Assembly: GCA_034509425.1 (NCBI GenBank)
Contig: JAVTVJ010000049.1
Coordinates: forward strand, 2,130,001-2,194,000
Source: Eopsaltria australis
Taxonomy: Eukaryota > Chordata > Aves > Passeriformes > Petroicidae
DNA length: 64,000 nucleotides
Direction: 5' to 3'
Positions 36,287-47,300 of the stretch are shown one piece after another. The notes below the pieces were generated by a model that was given only the letters and a program-made list of their open reading frames with translations, was not told the origin of the DNA and did not search any database. The position numbers and the translations under genes are program-made. How positions within the stretch are numbered: the stretch's first letter is position 1; each line of letters starts with the position of its first letter.

Positions 36287-37168
36287 GTGACGTTTCTGAA
36301 GGGTGAACATCTGGAATTGTTATATGAGAAATTGTGGGTTCGAGCTGGAGGTAATAAAGAGTCCATCCCGCAAATTTGGGAACCTATTCCAAGGCTGGAG
36401 AGTTCTGTGGGTGGGGATGAAGGTCTGTCAGAATGGGAGGCATCAGTTCAGGAAGTCCACTATCCAAGACCTTGTAATTGGCGGAAGTCTGAGTTTCAGA
36501 AATGGAAACAGCTGGTTGCCCAGGGCCATGGTATTGAGAATGATAAGATCAGTAATGGATGGATGATACGCTACAGAGGCATACCTCACAGAAAGCTGAT
36601 TACTGCACTTCAATTGAGAGCCAATGTCTACCCTACAAGAGAATTCCTGGCAAGGGGTAGGCATGGAGACTGCATGCGATCTTGCTGGCATTGTGGTGCT
36701 GAGTTTGAGACTTCTGCCCATATAACTGGAAACTGTCCAATTACTCAGGATGCCAGGATTAAGCATCACAATTCCATCAGTGAGACTCTTAGCTGCAAGG
36801 CTAAGAGGAAGAATCAGACATTTTTCCACGAACCACACCTCAGGGATGAGGACAATGAATTGTTTAAACTGGATTTAATCTTCATTAAAGAGGACAAGGC
36901 ATTCATGGTTGGCGTGACAGTCAGATACGAGCTCAGCAACTCTTCTCTGAAGGATGATGTGGCTGAGAAGGCAAAAAAATGTCAATGCCTTTTCAAACAG
37001 ATCCAAGAATTGACTAACGCGGTTATCATAGAATTCATGGGCTTTCCTTTGGGAGTGTGGGGAAAGTGGTACGAGAGAAACTCTGAGTTGCTATCAGCCC
37101 TGGGTCTCTCTAAAACAAGGCTAGAGAAGACTGCATGCACTCTACCATCCAGAACTCTCCTCTGTTGA
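36287..37168 (+). pseudogene. R2 protein C-terminus: CCHC knuckle and restriction-like endonuclease
   Basis: This open stretch of 293 codons is the best preserved part of the element. Cys133, Cys136, His145 and Cys150 (CWHCG...HITGNC) form the C-x2-C-x8-H-x4-C knuckle. The PD-(D/E)xK-type nuclease follows: KLDLIF around Asp196 sits where the family has a KPDL word, and MVGVTVRYE places Gly209 where an acidic residue is expected. FKQIQELTNA, FMGFPLG and KWYERNSELLSALGLSKTR make up the conserved R2 C-terminus, and the frame closes with TGA at 37166. The nuclease nicks the 28S target in working elements. The Gly209 and Leu195 substitutions suggest lost cleavage even apart from the upstream breaks. 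The first Met is not a true start; the segment belongs to one long protein. Confidence 0.87.
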
Positions 37169-37385
37169 TATTCTACATATATTTAAAAGCCAAGCTCATT
37201 CCATTGTACCTTAATAAATAAATATAAAATTGGCTGTGACATTTCGCTTGGACAAGGAGAGGTGGATACCAGTGGGGATATTCATCCTGCTCATACCGTG
37301 TCGCCCACCACCTATATTTGGGCATATCAAATTCCAATTGGGACCAGGTGGACGGGCCACCTTTACTTAACCTGGAAAAGAAACA
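37169..37385 (+). other. R2 3' untranslated region (probable)
   Basis: The sequence after the R2 stop includes ccttaataaataaatataaa near 37208 and a more structured, GC-richer stretch with ccagtggggat, cgtgtcgcccacc and ggacgggccacc up to about 37371. In R2 the 3' UTR RNA folds and is bound by the R2 protein for initiation. Similarity to R2 3' tails is inferred from position and composition. The endpoint near the aacctggaaaaga words is tentative, and no 28S sequence follows. Confidence 0.5.
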
Positions 37386-39550
37386 TACACAATTTGTATG
37401 CTTATTAGATAGTCTTCAACTAGAATGCCTGTGGGATCTGCACTCTAAGTGTGGTTTGGAACTTCCTTATCACAACTAATGCAGCAATAGAGTGATAATA
37501 ATTAAAATATAAATTTCAGTAACTACCAGCACCACAGCATTCTGAAGTATCGCCTTTTATACATGTGTTTTAAACAGGAGAGATCTGTGGTAATTTCTAA
37601 CCATATCATGGCTTCTAAGACAAAATACGATGAACAGAGATGAAGGTGTCTATGATTTTTTCACTGCTATTCTCAATTCAGCTGTCCTTTCCATACAGTA
37701 GTGACTGTCACATTGAAAAATATTGCAGGTTGTATAAAAGTAGATCTGTTCTGCAAGGTTTGTGTATGCCGTTGCCAGGTTAATATTAACATTTACTAAT
37801 TGATCTGTAAATTTTTACTAAGACATTTAAGATTATAAATTTCTGAACCTATAAAAAGTGCAATGAAGTACTCAGGATGAAGGTTTTGGAAGAAGAATGT
37901 TGGAATCTCTTATGTACTTGTCATAATCAAGATATTCTCATGCTGCTTCAATTTGTCCATGTTGCAAAATGAATTATGGATAAATTTACATTTCAAGGAG
38001 GTGCTTCATATGTACTGAGGCCTAGGTCAAACAAATATTATGATGATGTAGAGCACATGAGCACATTGCCAGAGGCTTTAAAGCTCCTTGTAGTTTACAT
38101 AATTTGCATGACTCATGGTCAAAATTAATGCAAATCAATATAATATTTCTTTGGAAAACTTGCACTTTTTTTACAGCTTAAGTCTGTAAGTTTGAGTTTG
38201 GCAGGGATCAATAAGAGTCAGAAGAGAGAATAAAGTGTGCTGGGGCAACCAAACAAAGCAGCCTGGTTGTTCAACATGCAGGGCAAGAAAATGTGACCCA
38301 GTGGCACGACTGCCTGCCTGGAGTCAAGAGCAGTTATGTAATGTCCTGGTAGTTACAAGCAGCCAAAGCACAGCTGAAGCAGTAATTCCTAAGGAGTAGA
38401 AAGAGGAAAATAATCAGACTTAAAACTCAAGACCTTATTTACCAAAAGAAATGAGTTCTCCAAGGTAGTTCATAAGACTACACGATAAATGCACTAATGT
38501 GGATAAGAAAAATGTGACATAAGTGTCCCAAAGAAGATGCAACAAAACTGCAAGGGAACAGAGACTACTGCCTGTCTCTTTGGCTGTAAATTGTTTAATC
38601 TTCCTTCCTTAAAAGTCAACATGGGTGGACTAGATATTTGTTATTTTTGTGTCTGGCTTTCTGATTATGTGGTTCAGCTACTAAAAATGTCAGTGAATAT
38701 TCCTTTTGTCAAACACCAGTACAGCTCCACTAAATCTTTTAGAAACGGCCAGTGAATCTTTCTGGAATTCCACCTGAACTCCTGTGAAACCTCCCTGTTT
38801 CAGCTCCTTTTCAGTCTTTGTTACTGTTTCTTTGGGGATCACTGTAGAATTGAGGTGGGGGCTGTCTGCACATTCTACCTGTCTGTCTGCTTGTTGGTAA
38901 GAATTGATTTTCCCCTACTTCTTGTTTTCCTCAAAACCTCCCCTTCAGGTTTCTGTACTTCAGAGAAATGAGGAGTAACCTTTCTGATAGCTGTAATCTT
39001 TTAAAGTTTGTGATTTATCTATGTAGAAATGAACTAGAGCTTCACTTTATAATGAATTTCATACTTTTGAATCCCTGTTATGCCATGAATTTTTTATGTC
39101 TTTATCAGTTTTTCTTGCTGTATATTACAATTTGTTCTACTCTCTGCCGCAGTTCTGCTAAACTGGGAATTTGCTCTCCCCCACTAAACGCGATTCCAAT
39201 AGTGATGTACTGTGCTGTAAAGGCAATGCCCTTAGGTTCAGCTGAACTAAATCCTTCCAACCTCTGTAGCCTTTTGAATTAGCTCTTAACTGTCTCAATT
39301 CTTTTTCATCAAACTGTTCAATCACAGGTACCTGTGATGTTAAGTGTTGAAATACAGACTCTTCTGAAAAAGAAGCTTAAGCAGTCTGCGTTAGACTTTG
39401 TTTCTTTTGTTCATTAAGCTGTGAACCACCACTAGAGAAAAATATTCTGGAGTTTCATGTCCTGCAATAATAGATTTAATGTACATTTAGGACAGGTTAC
39501 ACTATTCCTCTTCATTACTAACATGCTCTAAGACTTTCATGTTTGATTAT
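37386..39550. other. AT-rich non-coding stretch, no gene recognised
   Basis: No element was recognised, and the CR1 copy interrupted before the R2 element does not resume here. The open frames at 38537-38755 and 38968-39282 have no recognisable motifs. Confidence 0.5.
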
Positions 39551-40090
39551 CCATGGAATCGTACAGAATCCATACAGTTATGGAATCACTGAGGTTGGAA
39601 GAGGCCTTTAAGATCATCCAGCCCAACCATCCGCCCAGCACTAACACCGTTAACTCCTGAACCACTAAACCTCATTGCCCTCACCAGACCCCGACACCTC
39701 TTAAACATTTAAGGGATGGTGACTCCACCACCTCTCTGGGCAACCTATTCCAATTCCTGACCACCCACAACAGTGAAAAATTTTTACTAATATCTAATCT
39801 GAATCTCCCCTGGCTCAGCCTGAGGCCATTTCCTCTGGTCCTCACTGCAGGCATGGTAGAAGAGACTGGTCCTCTCCTTGCTATACCTCCTTTCAGGGGG
39901 TTATAGAGAGCAATAAGGTCCCCTTTGAGCCTCCTTTTCTCTAAGCTGAACACTCCCAGCTCCCTCAGGTGCCCCTCATGGGACATGTGTTTTATACCCT
40001 TCACCAGCTTTGTTGCCCTTCTCAGGACATACTCAAGCACCTCAATGACCTTTTGGAAGTTAGGGGCCTGGAACTGAATGCAGTACCTGA
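39551..40090 (-). mobile_element. CR1-like LINE 3' fragment with ORF2 C-terminus
   Basis: The plus strand starts with degenerate octamer-like repeats (ccatggaatcg, ccatacagttatggaatcac), followed by tgaggttggaagaggccttt, the 3' signature of a minus-strand copy. Minus-strand translation from 40040 down gives [26 protein letters not shown], then [42 protein letters not shown] and [14 protein letters not shown], the ordered C-terminal words of CR1 ORF2. One frame stays open for 119 codons, so this is among the less decayed fragments. It shares its subfamily-specific words with the plus-strand copy at 49950-50476, but only in part with the copies at 6800 and 22720. The 5' boundary is approximate. 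Confidence 0.87.
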
Positions 40091-43000
40091 TGTAAACTCA
40101 AAGAAGTATTACTAATAATATATCAAACTGTTTTATAAAGTATCTGTAAATGTGGCCTAATTTTCTAATTATGTATCACAGCTTCATGATCTTTGTCTTT
40201 TGAATTTTTTTTTTTCATTATGTCTTTTGAAGCATATGTATGGGTTTAGCAATTAAAACACGTTTAACAGGTTTAATTTTCACTTCTGTTTTTCAGTTCA
40301 AGATTATTTTATTCTTCAGGAAGATCTTTTTTTCCTCTTGAGGTTATTTTGAAGGGGACTTTAGTGACTGTTTTTTCACTGAAAACTCATAGCTACATTT
40401 TCCCGTCTAACATTAAATTTGATATCTATAGCCAATCTATAATTCAAAATGGTTGCCTCAGTGTGTAGGGCAAGATGTCAGCTTCCTGTCATCCCTGCAT
40501 TCAGCTAATGAAGATTAAGGCTCTCTCTAGAAGTCCCTTTCAGTTTTTGGGGGTTTTTTGCAACTTTTTTTTAATACAGAACACTGATATGCTGATATTT
40601 AATGTGGTTAAATCTAAAATGATTGTGAAATGGTTACGTTCATGGTATCTAAATATGGATATTGGATGCTTGCATCTGGGCATGTTTTTACAGTTAGTGC
40701 ACTTCCTGTCCATCACAGCTTCTTGTGGTTCCATGATTTTTCTAACTTATTATTGTCTTTCCATTTTCCAATTTTCCCTTGTGCTAATCTGTTTGTCCAG
40801 TGTAACAGCATCTCAGTTTTCTTCTAACATCTTTTTGACATGTCCTTATTGCTTCCCCTAATTTAGGTTTCTATCTTGTAGCTGTCATCCCAGTACCTTT
40901 ATATCTTTGATTCCAATCACTATTTGATCTCTTCTAATGGAATCAGTCAGTATGCCATAATTGCATGGTGGACTTGTTAAGTGACTGTCAGTCAAGGATT
41001 CCTCAAATTTAGAGAAATGAAAGAAATTCTGTTCTTTGAGAGGTGCATGTGATGACAATGATGTCCTTCAAAAGTTTCACTTTTCTTAGGAACACTGTAT
41101 TTCTCCAGCACATTTTCAGAGACAGGTTTTTCATTCTCTATTAGTACCAAGATAACAAGTAAATGGAGAATTTCAGGTACTGCTTTATTCAAAAAATAGC
41201 AGCACCTTTTTATGATTGCTTTTGAGTCCGGTTGGTCATGCATAGATTCAAAAGCCTGCATAAATCTTTGATTCTGCAGCATTGCCAAAGAACATCAGTT
41301 GTTTCTCACTCTCAGTAGCATTCTTCTCTCTGTCTCAATTTCTTTAAAAACTTGTTTTTTTCAAGAGCTCATTTCAGTATAATGCAACACCTGTAGAATA
41401 TCTGGTTGTAGAGCAGCCACTGAGAAGTTAGAAGCATTGCTTCTGCATGCTCTAAATTTCTTTGATTATGTAAAAAATAACCAACACACACCAACATTTT
41501 AAAAAAAACTACAGGGAAGGTAATGTAATTGACTTCCTGACATTTAGAGTATTAAGTGTTGAACTGTCTTTCTAATCAGACTTATCTTGACACAGGTGTT
41601 TTGGGTTTTTTAAAATTTATTTTGCCACTCTGCCTTGCCCCTTTGTCTTTTGTCCTCCATGTTCGGAGACTGTAGTCTTTCTCAGAAGCTGGTTTATGTG
41701 TGTATGTACCAAAATGACAAGGTTGTTAACTGCACAGTCTGCCAGTGATGTTCAGCAGAACCAAAAACTATAGTCAGGGCCCACCTTGAAACCAGAGCCA
41801 TGATTGACTGCAAGATCATACATGAAGCTCACTCTGGGTTAAGGTGCGCAACCAGCTCAGGCTGCAAGTGTGAGTATTCGTGAAGGGAAACCTCATGGCC
41901 CTCATTTGAGATGGTATGGTGTGCCGTGTTGGCTTGGTCCCTATATTATAGTGCAGGTATTTAGTAAACTTTATACAGTCTAAATGAAGTATTTGACAAA
42001 AGCTATTAAAAATTCATGAATAACGGTGGGATTCCTGTTGTATAAGAGTGGATATTTCATTTCCGTTTGCAGTTTTGGCTCTACCATGAGGAACTGTGTA
42101 AGATCACATTAAGGATCCCCAGAAGACATGTGGAATGGGGTCTCCTTGCTGACCTGAAGTGAAAAGAATCACCACCACATGACAGTGTTTGAAAACTGCC
42201 AACAAAATATCCAAAAAGTCATTAGTTAGGCTGTCAGTGTATTCTTTCACCTTTCCCCTGAAACCCTCAGAGGTCCTCATGTCTAACCCTTCATCTAGGA
42301 GGCTGGGAATTTCAGTCTGCTGTAATGCTAAATTTAAAAGTGGATGGAGGGACAAATAGTCTACTTTTTTTTCCTGAGTTAATGAATCTCAGTAACTCTG
42401 AATGAAGCCACATTCCAGTGGTACCTACAGGCAACAACCAAAATCATGATGAATATATCTGAAGAAAGTTTGGAAGCTGGTAAGATGATCTAGAGGGGAT
42501 TAAGGAATGAAATATGGAAATATGTTCATTGTTGGAAAGGATAGATTGAGCTTGCTACAGAAAGTCTATTGTGTTTTACTGAAAATACTGCTCAGTCATA
42601 GTCAGAGAGGGAATAGTTAATTTAGGTGTGAAGATATTATCAGCATTACCAGTAATGTTAAGTAGGATTTTGTCATCAGTTTATCATCAGCTGTAACTTC
42701 ATTGGCACTTGCATTCTCCTCAACATTCCACAGTGGAACAGCAGTAGTTGGGTACAGAAGTTTCCTGGGAGATTCCATGCAAGCAAATCCTGCTGAACCT
42801 CTGTGTGCCTATGCTGCCCATAGGCACCATGATGAGGAACGTGAACAGTCTGTATTGAGCTTGTCCCTTTCATATAACTTTCTGTAGGTACTGTTGAGCG
42901 GATTATAGGGCTTGATGAACCTTTTGGTATGGCTCAGTAATGCTCTTTTTTAGTTTTGTATAGGTGTTAGGGAGAAGAGGAAATGTGGGTATCAAGTTGT

Positions 43001-46000
43001 CCCCTGAAAATTTTAAGTTCCTTTCAGATTAGTTTTCCCCTTTGTGACAGGACAGCTCAGTGCATAACTCATGAAAGATCTTTAGTATATTGTAATATGA
43101 GTGTGCCTTCCCTACGATGCACCAAATTGCACAGGTTTGTAATTTGTTCTGTCTGGTCATCTTATAATTTAATAATTTTGTCTTAATGAACTTCTAACCC
43201 CAGGATTAAATTATTTAAGAAGAAACAGAGAGGTATATGAATGACAGCAACTCATCAATGTTGAAAACAGGCACTAAAAGCATCCTTAGGCACCTAGTCC
43301 TGTTGTAGACCTATTACAGTGTTGCATACCATGATTGCATGATGTATTGTCTCATCTCAGTTATTTATTACACGTCCAGATGTTGATGGAGAAGGCAGTT
43401 CAAGATAGGTCTGTGTTCTTGTCTGTGAGATTGTATGATATCTGGATAAATATGAAATTCTGAAACTAGAAAGCAAAACTTAGGTTTTGAGAAGTTATAC
43501 AGGTGATTCAGGAAATACATAAAACTGTTCTTGGTTACCTTTGCAATTTAAGATCTTGACAAGCTACTCTGTGAAAACAGTAAGGAAACTGTGTAGGAAA
43601 TTTAGCAAATAGTTTACCTGATTATACCAAGAGTGAAATCCTCCATCATCCCTCCATTGATTCCTCCATCTATTCATCTGGTGATTACTGCGGCATTTCC
43701 TTTGTCACAAAATCACAAAACATGCATCACAGACTAGACTTCATGCTAAGGGAGTCACTTTAAAATGGCAGCCCACACTGAGAGACATCAGAACAATTCA
43801 CAGCTGGGCAGATGTTGAAGCAGTGCTGGTATAACACAGCATTCTGAAAAGGTGTCATAGCGATTCATTTGTGGATTCAGCCTTTACAACTACAACACTT
43901 ATCCTGGAGTATTCAAATGAATTGTCCTTAGTTAGGAATCTAAACATGTCTAACCATGCATTGTTTGTTGTGAGAACACTTGACTGGAATGCTCTGGGTG
44001 TTAAATGATGATCTTAGACACACCAGTAATACCTCTTCCCTCTTCAGAGATAGGGTATCTATTGCATGGGAATTTAAATGGAAATTACTTGTTTGGATTT
44101 CCAAAGCAAAACATTTTTGCAATAAACATGTCTATGAAAAGCTATATTAGGCCTCTTACCTCCTGCCTCTAGGAAACAAAGTAAGCTTTTCTGAATAACA
44201 TTTCTGGCTGAGCTTTTGTGGGAAGATCATGACATCCACCTGTTAGAATACACCTTTAGGATACAAGGTGTGAAACCCTCACAAGTAACCAGCCTTGGGG
44301 CTGTTTGTCTCTTCTGCCTCAATTCTGGATGCCCTTTGCTCATGGCCTGCTCCTGCAACCTTAACTGTGTTGGCTGTGGATTTCTCTCTTGTATCTCTCC
44401 CAGGCAGTTCCAGGAATGCTATGTAGATCTTCTTCAGTGAGTCTTTTGAATAGAGGAAGTGATATTGGTCACAGATGTATATTCTTGTCTAATGGAAACT
44501 CTAATAATGTAGCCAAGTTTCCTCATTTTTACTTTAAGCTTGGAGTAAATGCCTGTGTCTGTTTAGTGGATTAAAAGACACTCAGTAATTTGTTCAGTCA
44601 TGGAAATGTGATTATGTGCTTGATGTATGTTTCAGTTCAGCCAAGAATATAACGCACCATGGCATGCACACCAGCAAAATCTGAGAGGCCTAATGGTGCC
44701 TTGAAGCAAGCTTTTAGGAACGATGCTCAGGTTCTTAAGCAGTAATTATTTTATGAGTCATCCTATATCAGGAAAGAATTTTTGTTTATAAATCAAACTC
44801 CAATTTTTAAGGATTGCATTTTGCCTATCAACTACTGTTATCCCAGAGTAGATGAATATCCACCTTGGTAGGTAGATAATAGGATCATTCTGAATCCCTA
44901 TACAGTAGATGGTAGATGAAAAATAAATAAGATATCTAAGATCAGGAGTGATGATTTTTGATCTCTGATGTGCCATAAAATAAGTGGAAGCTTGTGGGCT
45001 GTGTTTGTTACTGAGTATACAGCACCGACTGCAATATATGAGTGACTGCAAAGCCGGTTATACAGTTTTGTAGAAGATTACAAGTTAAATCATGTGCCAG
45101 GATACATGTGTAAGGTTTTTGTGAGACCCATCTCATATTTAGGGCTTGAAAGGGGAGAAATGGCAATAAACTCACTGTAAAATTCAACCTTTTGGTGCCT
45201 CTAGGCAATTCTATGTGAGGCATTTACTGGCACCAGTAAATGCTGGAATTAAGTTTAAGACAAGGAAGGATATCAGTCAAGGGTTATAATATAGGATATA
45301 TCATGAATTTTTTCTTTGGAAGTTGCCTGTGCTATGCACTAGCTGCTTATTTGACGTGTTTCTGTCCGAAGTGAAGGCAGTGTAAATGCTGTTTTTTTTC
45401 GCAAATGCGCTGCTTACTCCATTAGCGTGTAACATAACAAAATTTAATTTCAGCATTCATTAAATTGTTAGTATGTAAAAATAAAGAAATGATAAGAACT
45501 AGAGAAAAGACTTTAGGAAGAAAGGATTTAAAATATTATTTGGATGATCATGTAAATATAAAAGAGCACAAGCATATGATACATTGTGAGCAGTCTGAAA
45601 GTATATTTATATGTGTATGGACATCTCTGGAAAATCTGAAGACATTTTCTTCTACTTGTCACAAGGCAAAAAAAATTATATTGCTTACTTATAGAATTTG
45701 GTTTAATTCAAGTTAAACTGAAAAATACGCTGGTGGCCTAACTTCAATTTTTTACACAAATTTAGTTGGGACATTAGACAAAGAAAGCAATTCAGGCCAG
45801 CTAATGTCCTTTATCATTTACCTGGGAAACTCCTAATACTGTTTCTATTCTAGATTTTGTATTTCTCTATGTGTCTGGGACTAAGTATCTCTGCACAGTT
45901 TAGAGTTTGAACAGCTATACATTCAGCTGACAGCTCAACTCCATTACAGTTCAGAGATGCAGTACTGAACTGCTCAATTCTTCAGAGATTTTTTGCCTTC

Positions 46001-46964
46001 AGGAATTGTCAGAATGGGCACTTTACCAAGCAACCAGAGCCAAGGTGGAAGCATCAGAGTTTAGTTCTGAATAGCATCTGAAATTTACTTTTTTAAAACA
46101 AGAGTTAGGGTACATCTCAAGATACTGAAATGCTAGTTTTTAGGCCTCTTCTGCTCAAAAACTGCTTCTGCTCCTGAGAATGCAGTAATCACTGAGCTGA
46201 TACGAAATGTGCTAATTTTGCTGTTGAACTTGCAGCACTAGACAGCAACAACAAGATTCTTAGAATGAAGAGGGTCTGGGGAAGACAAGATATCACCTGG
46301 GAGCAGGGAAGAAAATTGTCTTGTTGATATTTTATATTAATGCATTCTGCTGTTTTATTCAATTTGCTAGTGAGTTGGAAAGCACGTGTATGCAGCAGAG
46401 GCGGGGAAGGACATTTACGTATAGTACCCAGGATTGACAGGGAGTTTTGAAGTTAACCAATTCTGATGCATTTTCCCCAAACTGATCTTTAATAAAATTA
46501 TTTTTCCCCTTGAGATTAAGCCACTTTTATATCGTTGCATAAGCTGCAGAATATGAGAAGGGCTGCATTGGTTATCCCACTGGGAACCTGAGACTAGTGT
46601 TACCTCAGAGGTAATAAAAATTTGTATGAAAAATGTTCATTTAGCATGAAATAGTCAACGTTAAAAAAATTGTTATTCAATATAACTATTTAGTACACAG
46701 TAATCAAAAAGATGTTTATCTAATTTTATATTTTAGAAGGATGATATTCACACTATAAATATTAAAATTACTGAACAGTTAACAGCGTTTAATACTATCT
46801 GTACCTTAAATGATCATCTGTAGTCAAGGGAATCACATTAATTGTAAAAGGCCAAATAATTCTAATGTATTTAAAGTCATGAATGGCAGTAAAGATTCTA
46901 AGTATATACTTAAATATATCTCTATCAACACCAAACATCAGTATATAAATCCTGATCTCATCAT
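40091..46964. other. AT-rich non-coding stretch, no gene recognised
   Basis: No mobile element was recognised. A 98-codon minus-strand frame at 40992-41288 has a fairly protein-like composition, but no family was identified. A C/T/A-rich tcctccatc-type tract lies at about 43639-43680, and a CpG-bearing block lies at about 45390-45450. Confidence 0.5.
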
Positions 46965-47300
46965 GGAACCACAGTATCACAGAGTATCCTGAGTTGGAAG
47001 GGACCCACAAAGAACCATTTAAGTCCACCTCCTGGCCTTGCACAGCAACATCCCCAGGAATCACTCCCTGTGCCTGAGATTGTTGTCCAAAAGCCTCTTG
47101 AACTGTGTCAGGCTTGGTGCTGTGACCACTGCCCTGGGGAGCTGTTCCAGTGCCCAAACACCCTCTGAGGGGAAAAGCTTTTTCCTAATATCCAGTCTAA
47201 ATCTCTCCTGATACAGCTTCAGGCCATTCCCTTGGGTCCTGTCACTGGTCACCACAGAGAAAAGGTCAGTGCCTGCCCCTCTGCTTCCCCTCATGATGTT
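46965..47300 (-). mobile_element. CR1 LINE 3'-end fragment
   Basis: The minus-strand CR1 3' end is seen on the plus strand as cacagtatcacagagtatcc followed by tgagttggaagggaccca. Minus-strand translation from about 47294 down reads GAGTDLFSVVTSDRTQGNGLKLYQERFRLDIRKKLFP, then LEQLPRAVVTAPSLTQFKRLLD, the final words of CR1 ORF2. The 77-codon frame is intact over this part. Only the last 330 or so bases of the element remain. Confidence 0.9.

Larger units (their letters stand above)
34016..37385 (+). mobile_element. R2-clade non-LTR retrotransposon, degenerate, outside 28S rDNA
   Basis: R2 elements encode one protein that recognises and nicks a fixed site in 28S rRNA genes and reverse-transcribes the element RNA there. 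This copy keeps the full R2 order on the plus strand: zinc fingers (34070-34237), a Myb-like segment (from 34316), reverse transcriptase (about 34849-35839), a connecting region (35840-36286), a CCHC knuckle, a restriction-like endonuclease, and a non-coding tail. KILMGV...QGDSMS and FNLALDPLLCKLE near 35591-35671 are typical of R2. Coding sequence is broken by stops at 34217, 34406, 35609, 35971, 36025 and 36160, and by several frame changes. Neither border shows 28S rRNA sequence. The left limit is set by the end of CR1 similarity, and the right limit near 37385 is a guess. Bases are visibly richer in GC than the flanks. Confidence 0.88.

Noticed and set aside
36443..36838. 131-codon minus-strand frame
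   Set aside because: It is antisense to the well-supported R2 endonuclease frame, so it is a shadow.
34016..37385. Possibility that the R2-like element is a working gene or domesticated protein
   Set aside because: Stops at 34217, 34406, 35609, 35971, 36025 and 36160 plus several frame changes rule out a full product from this copy.
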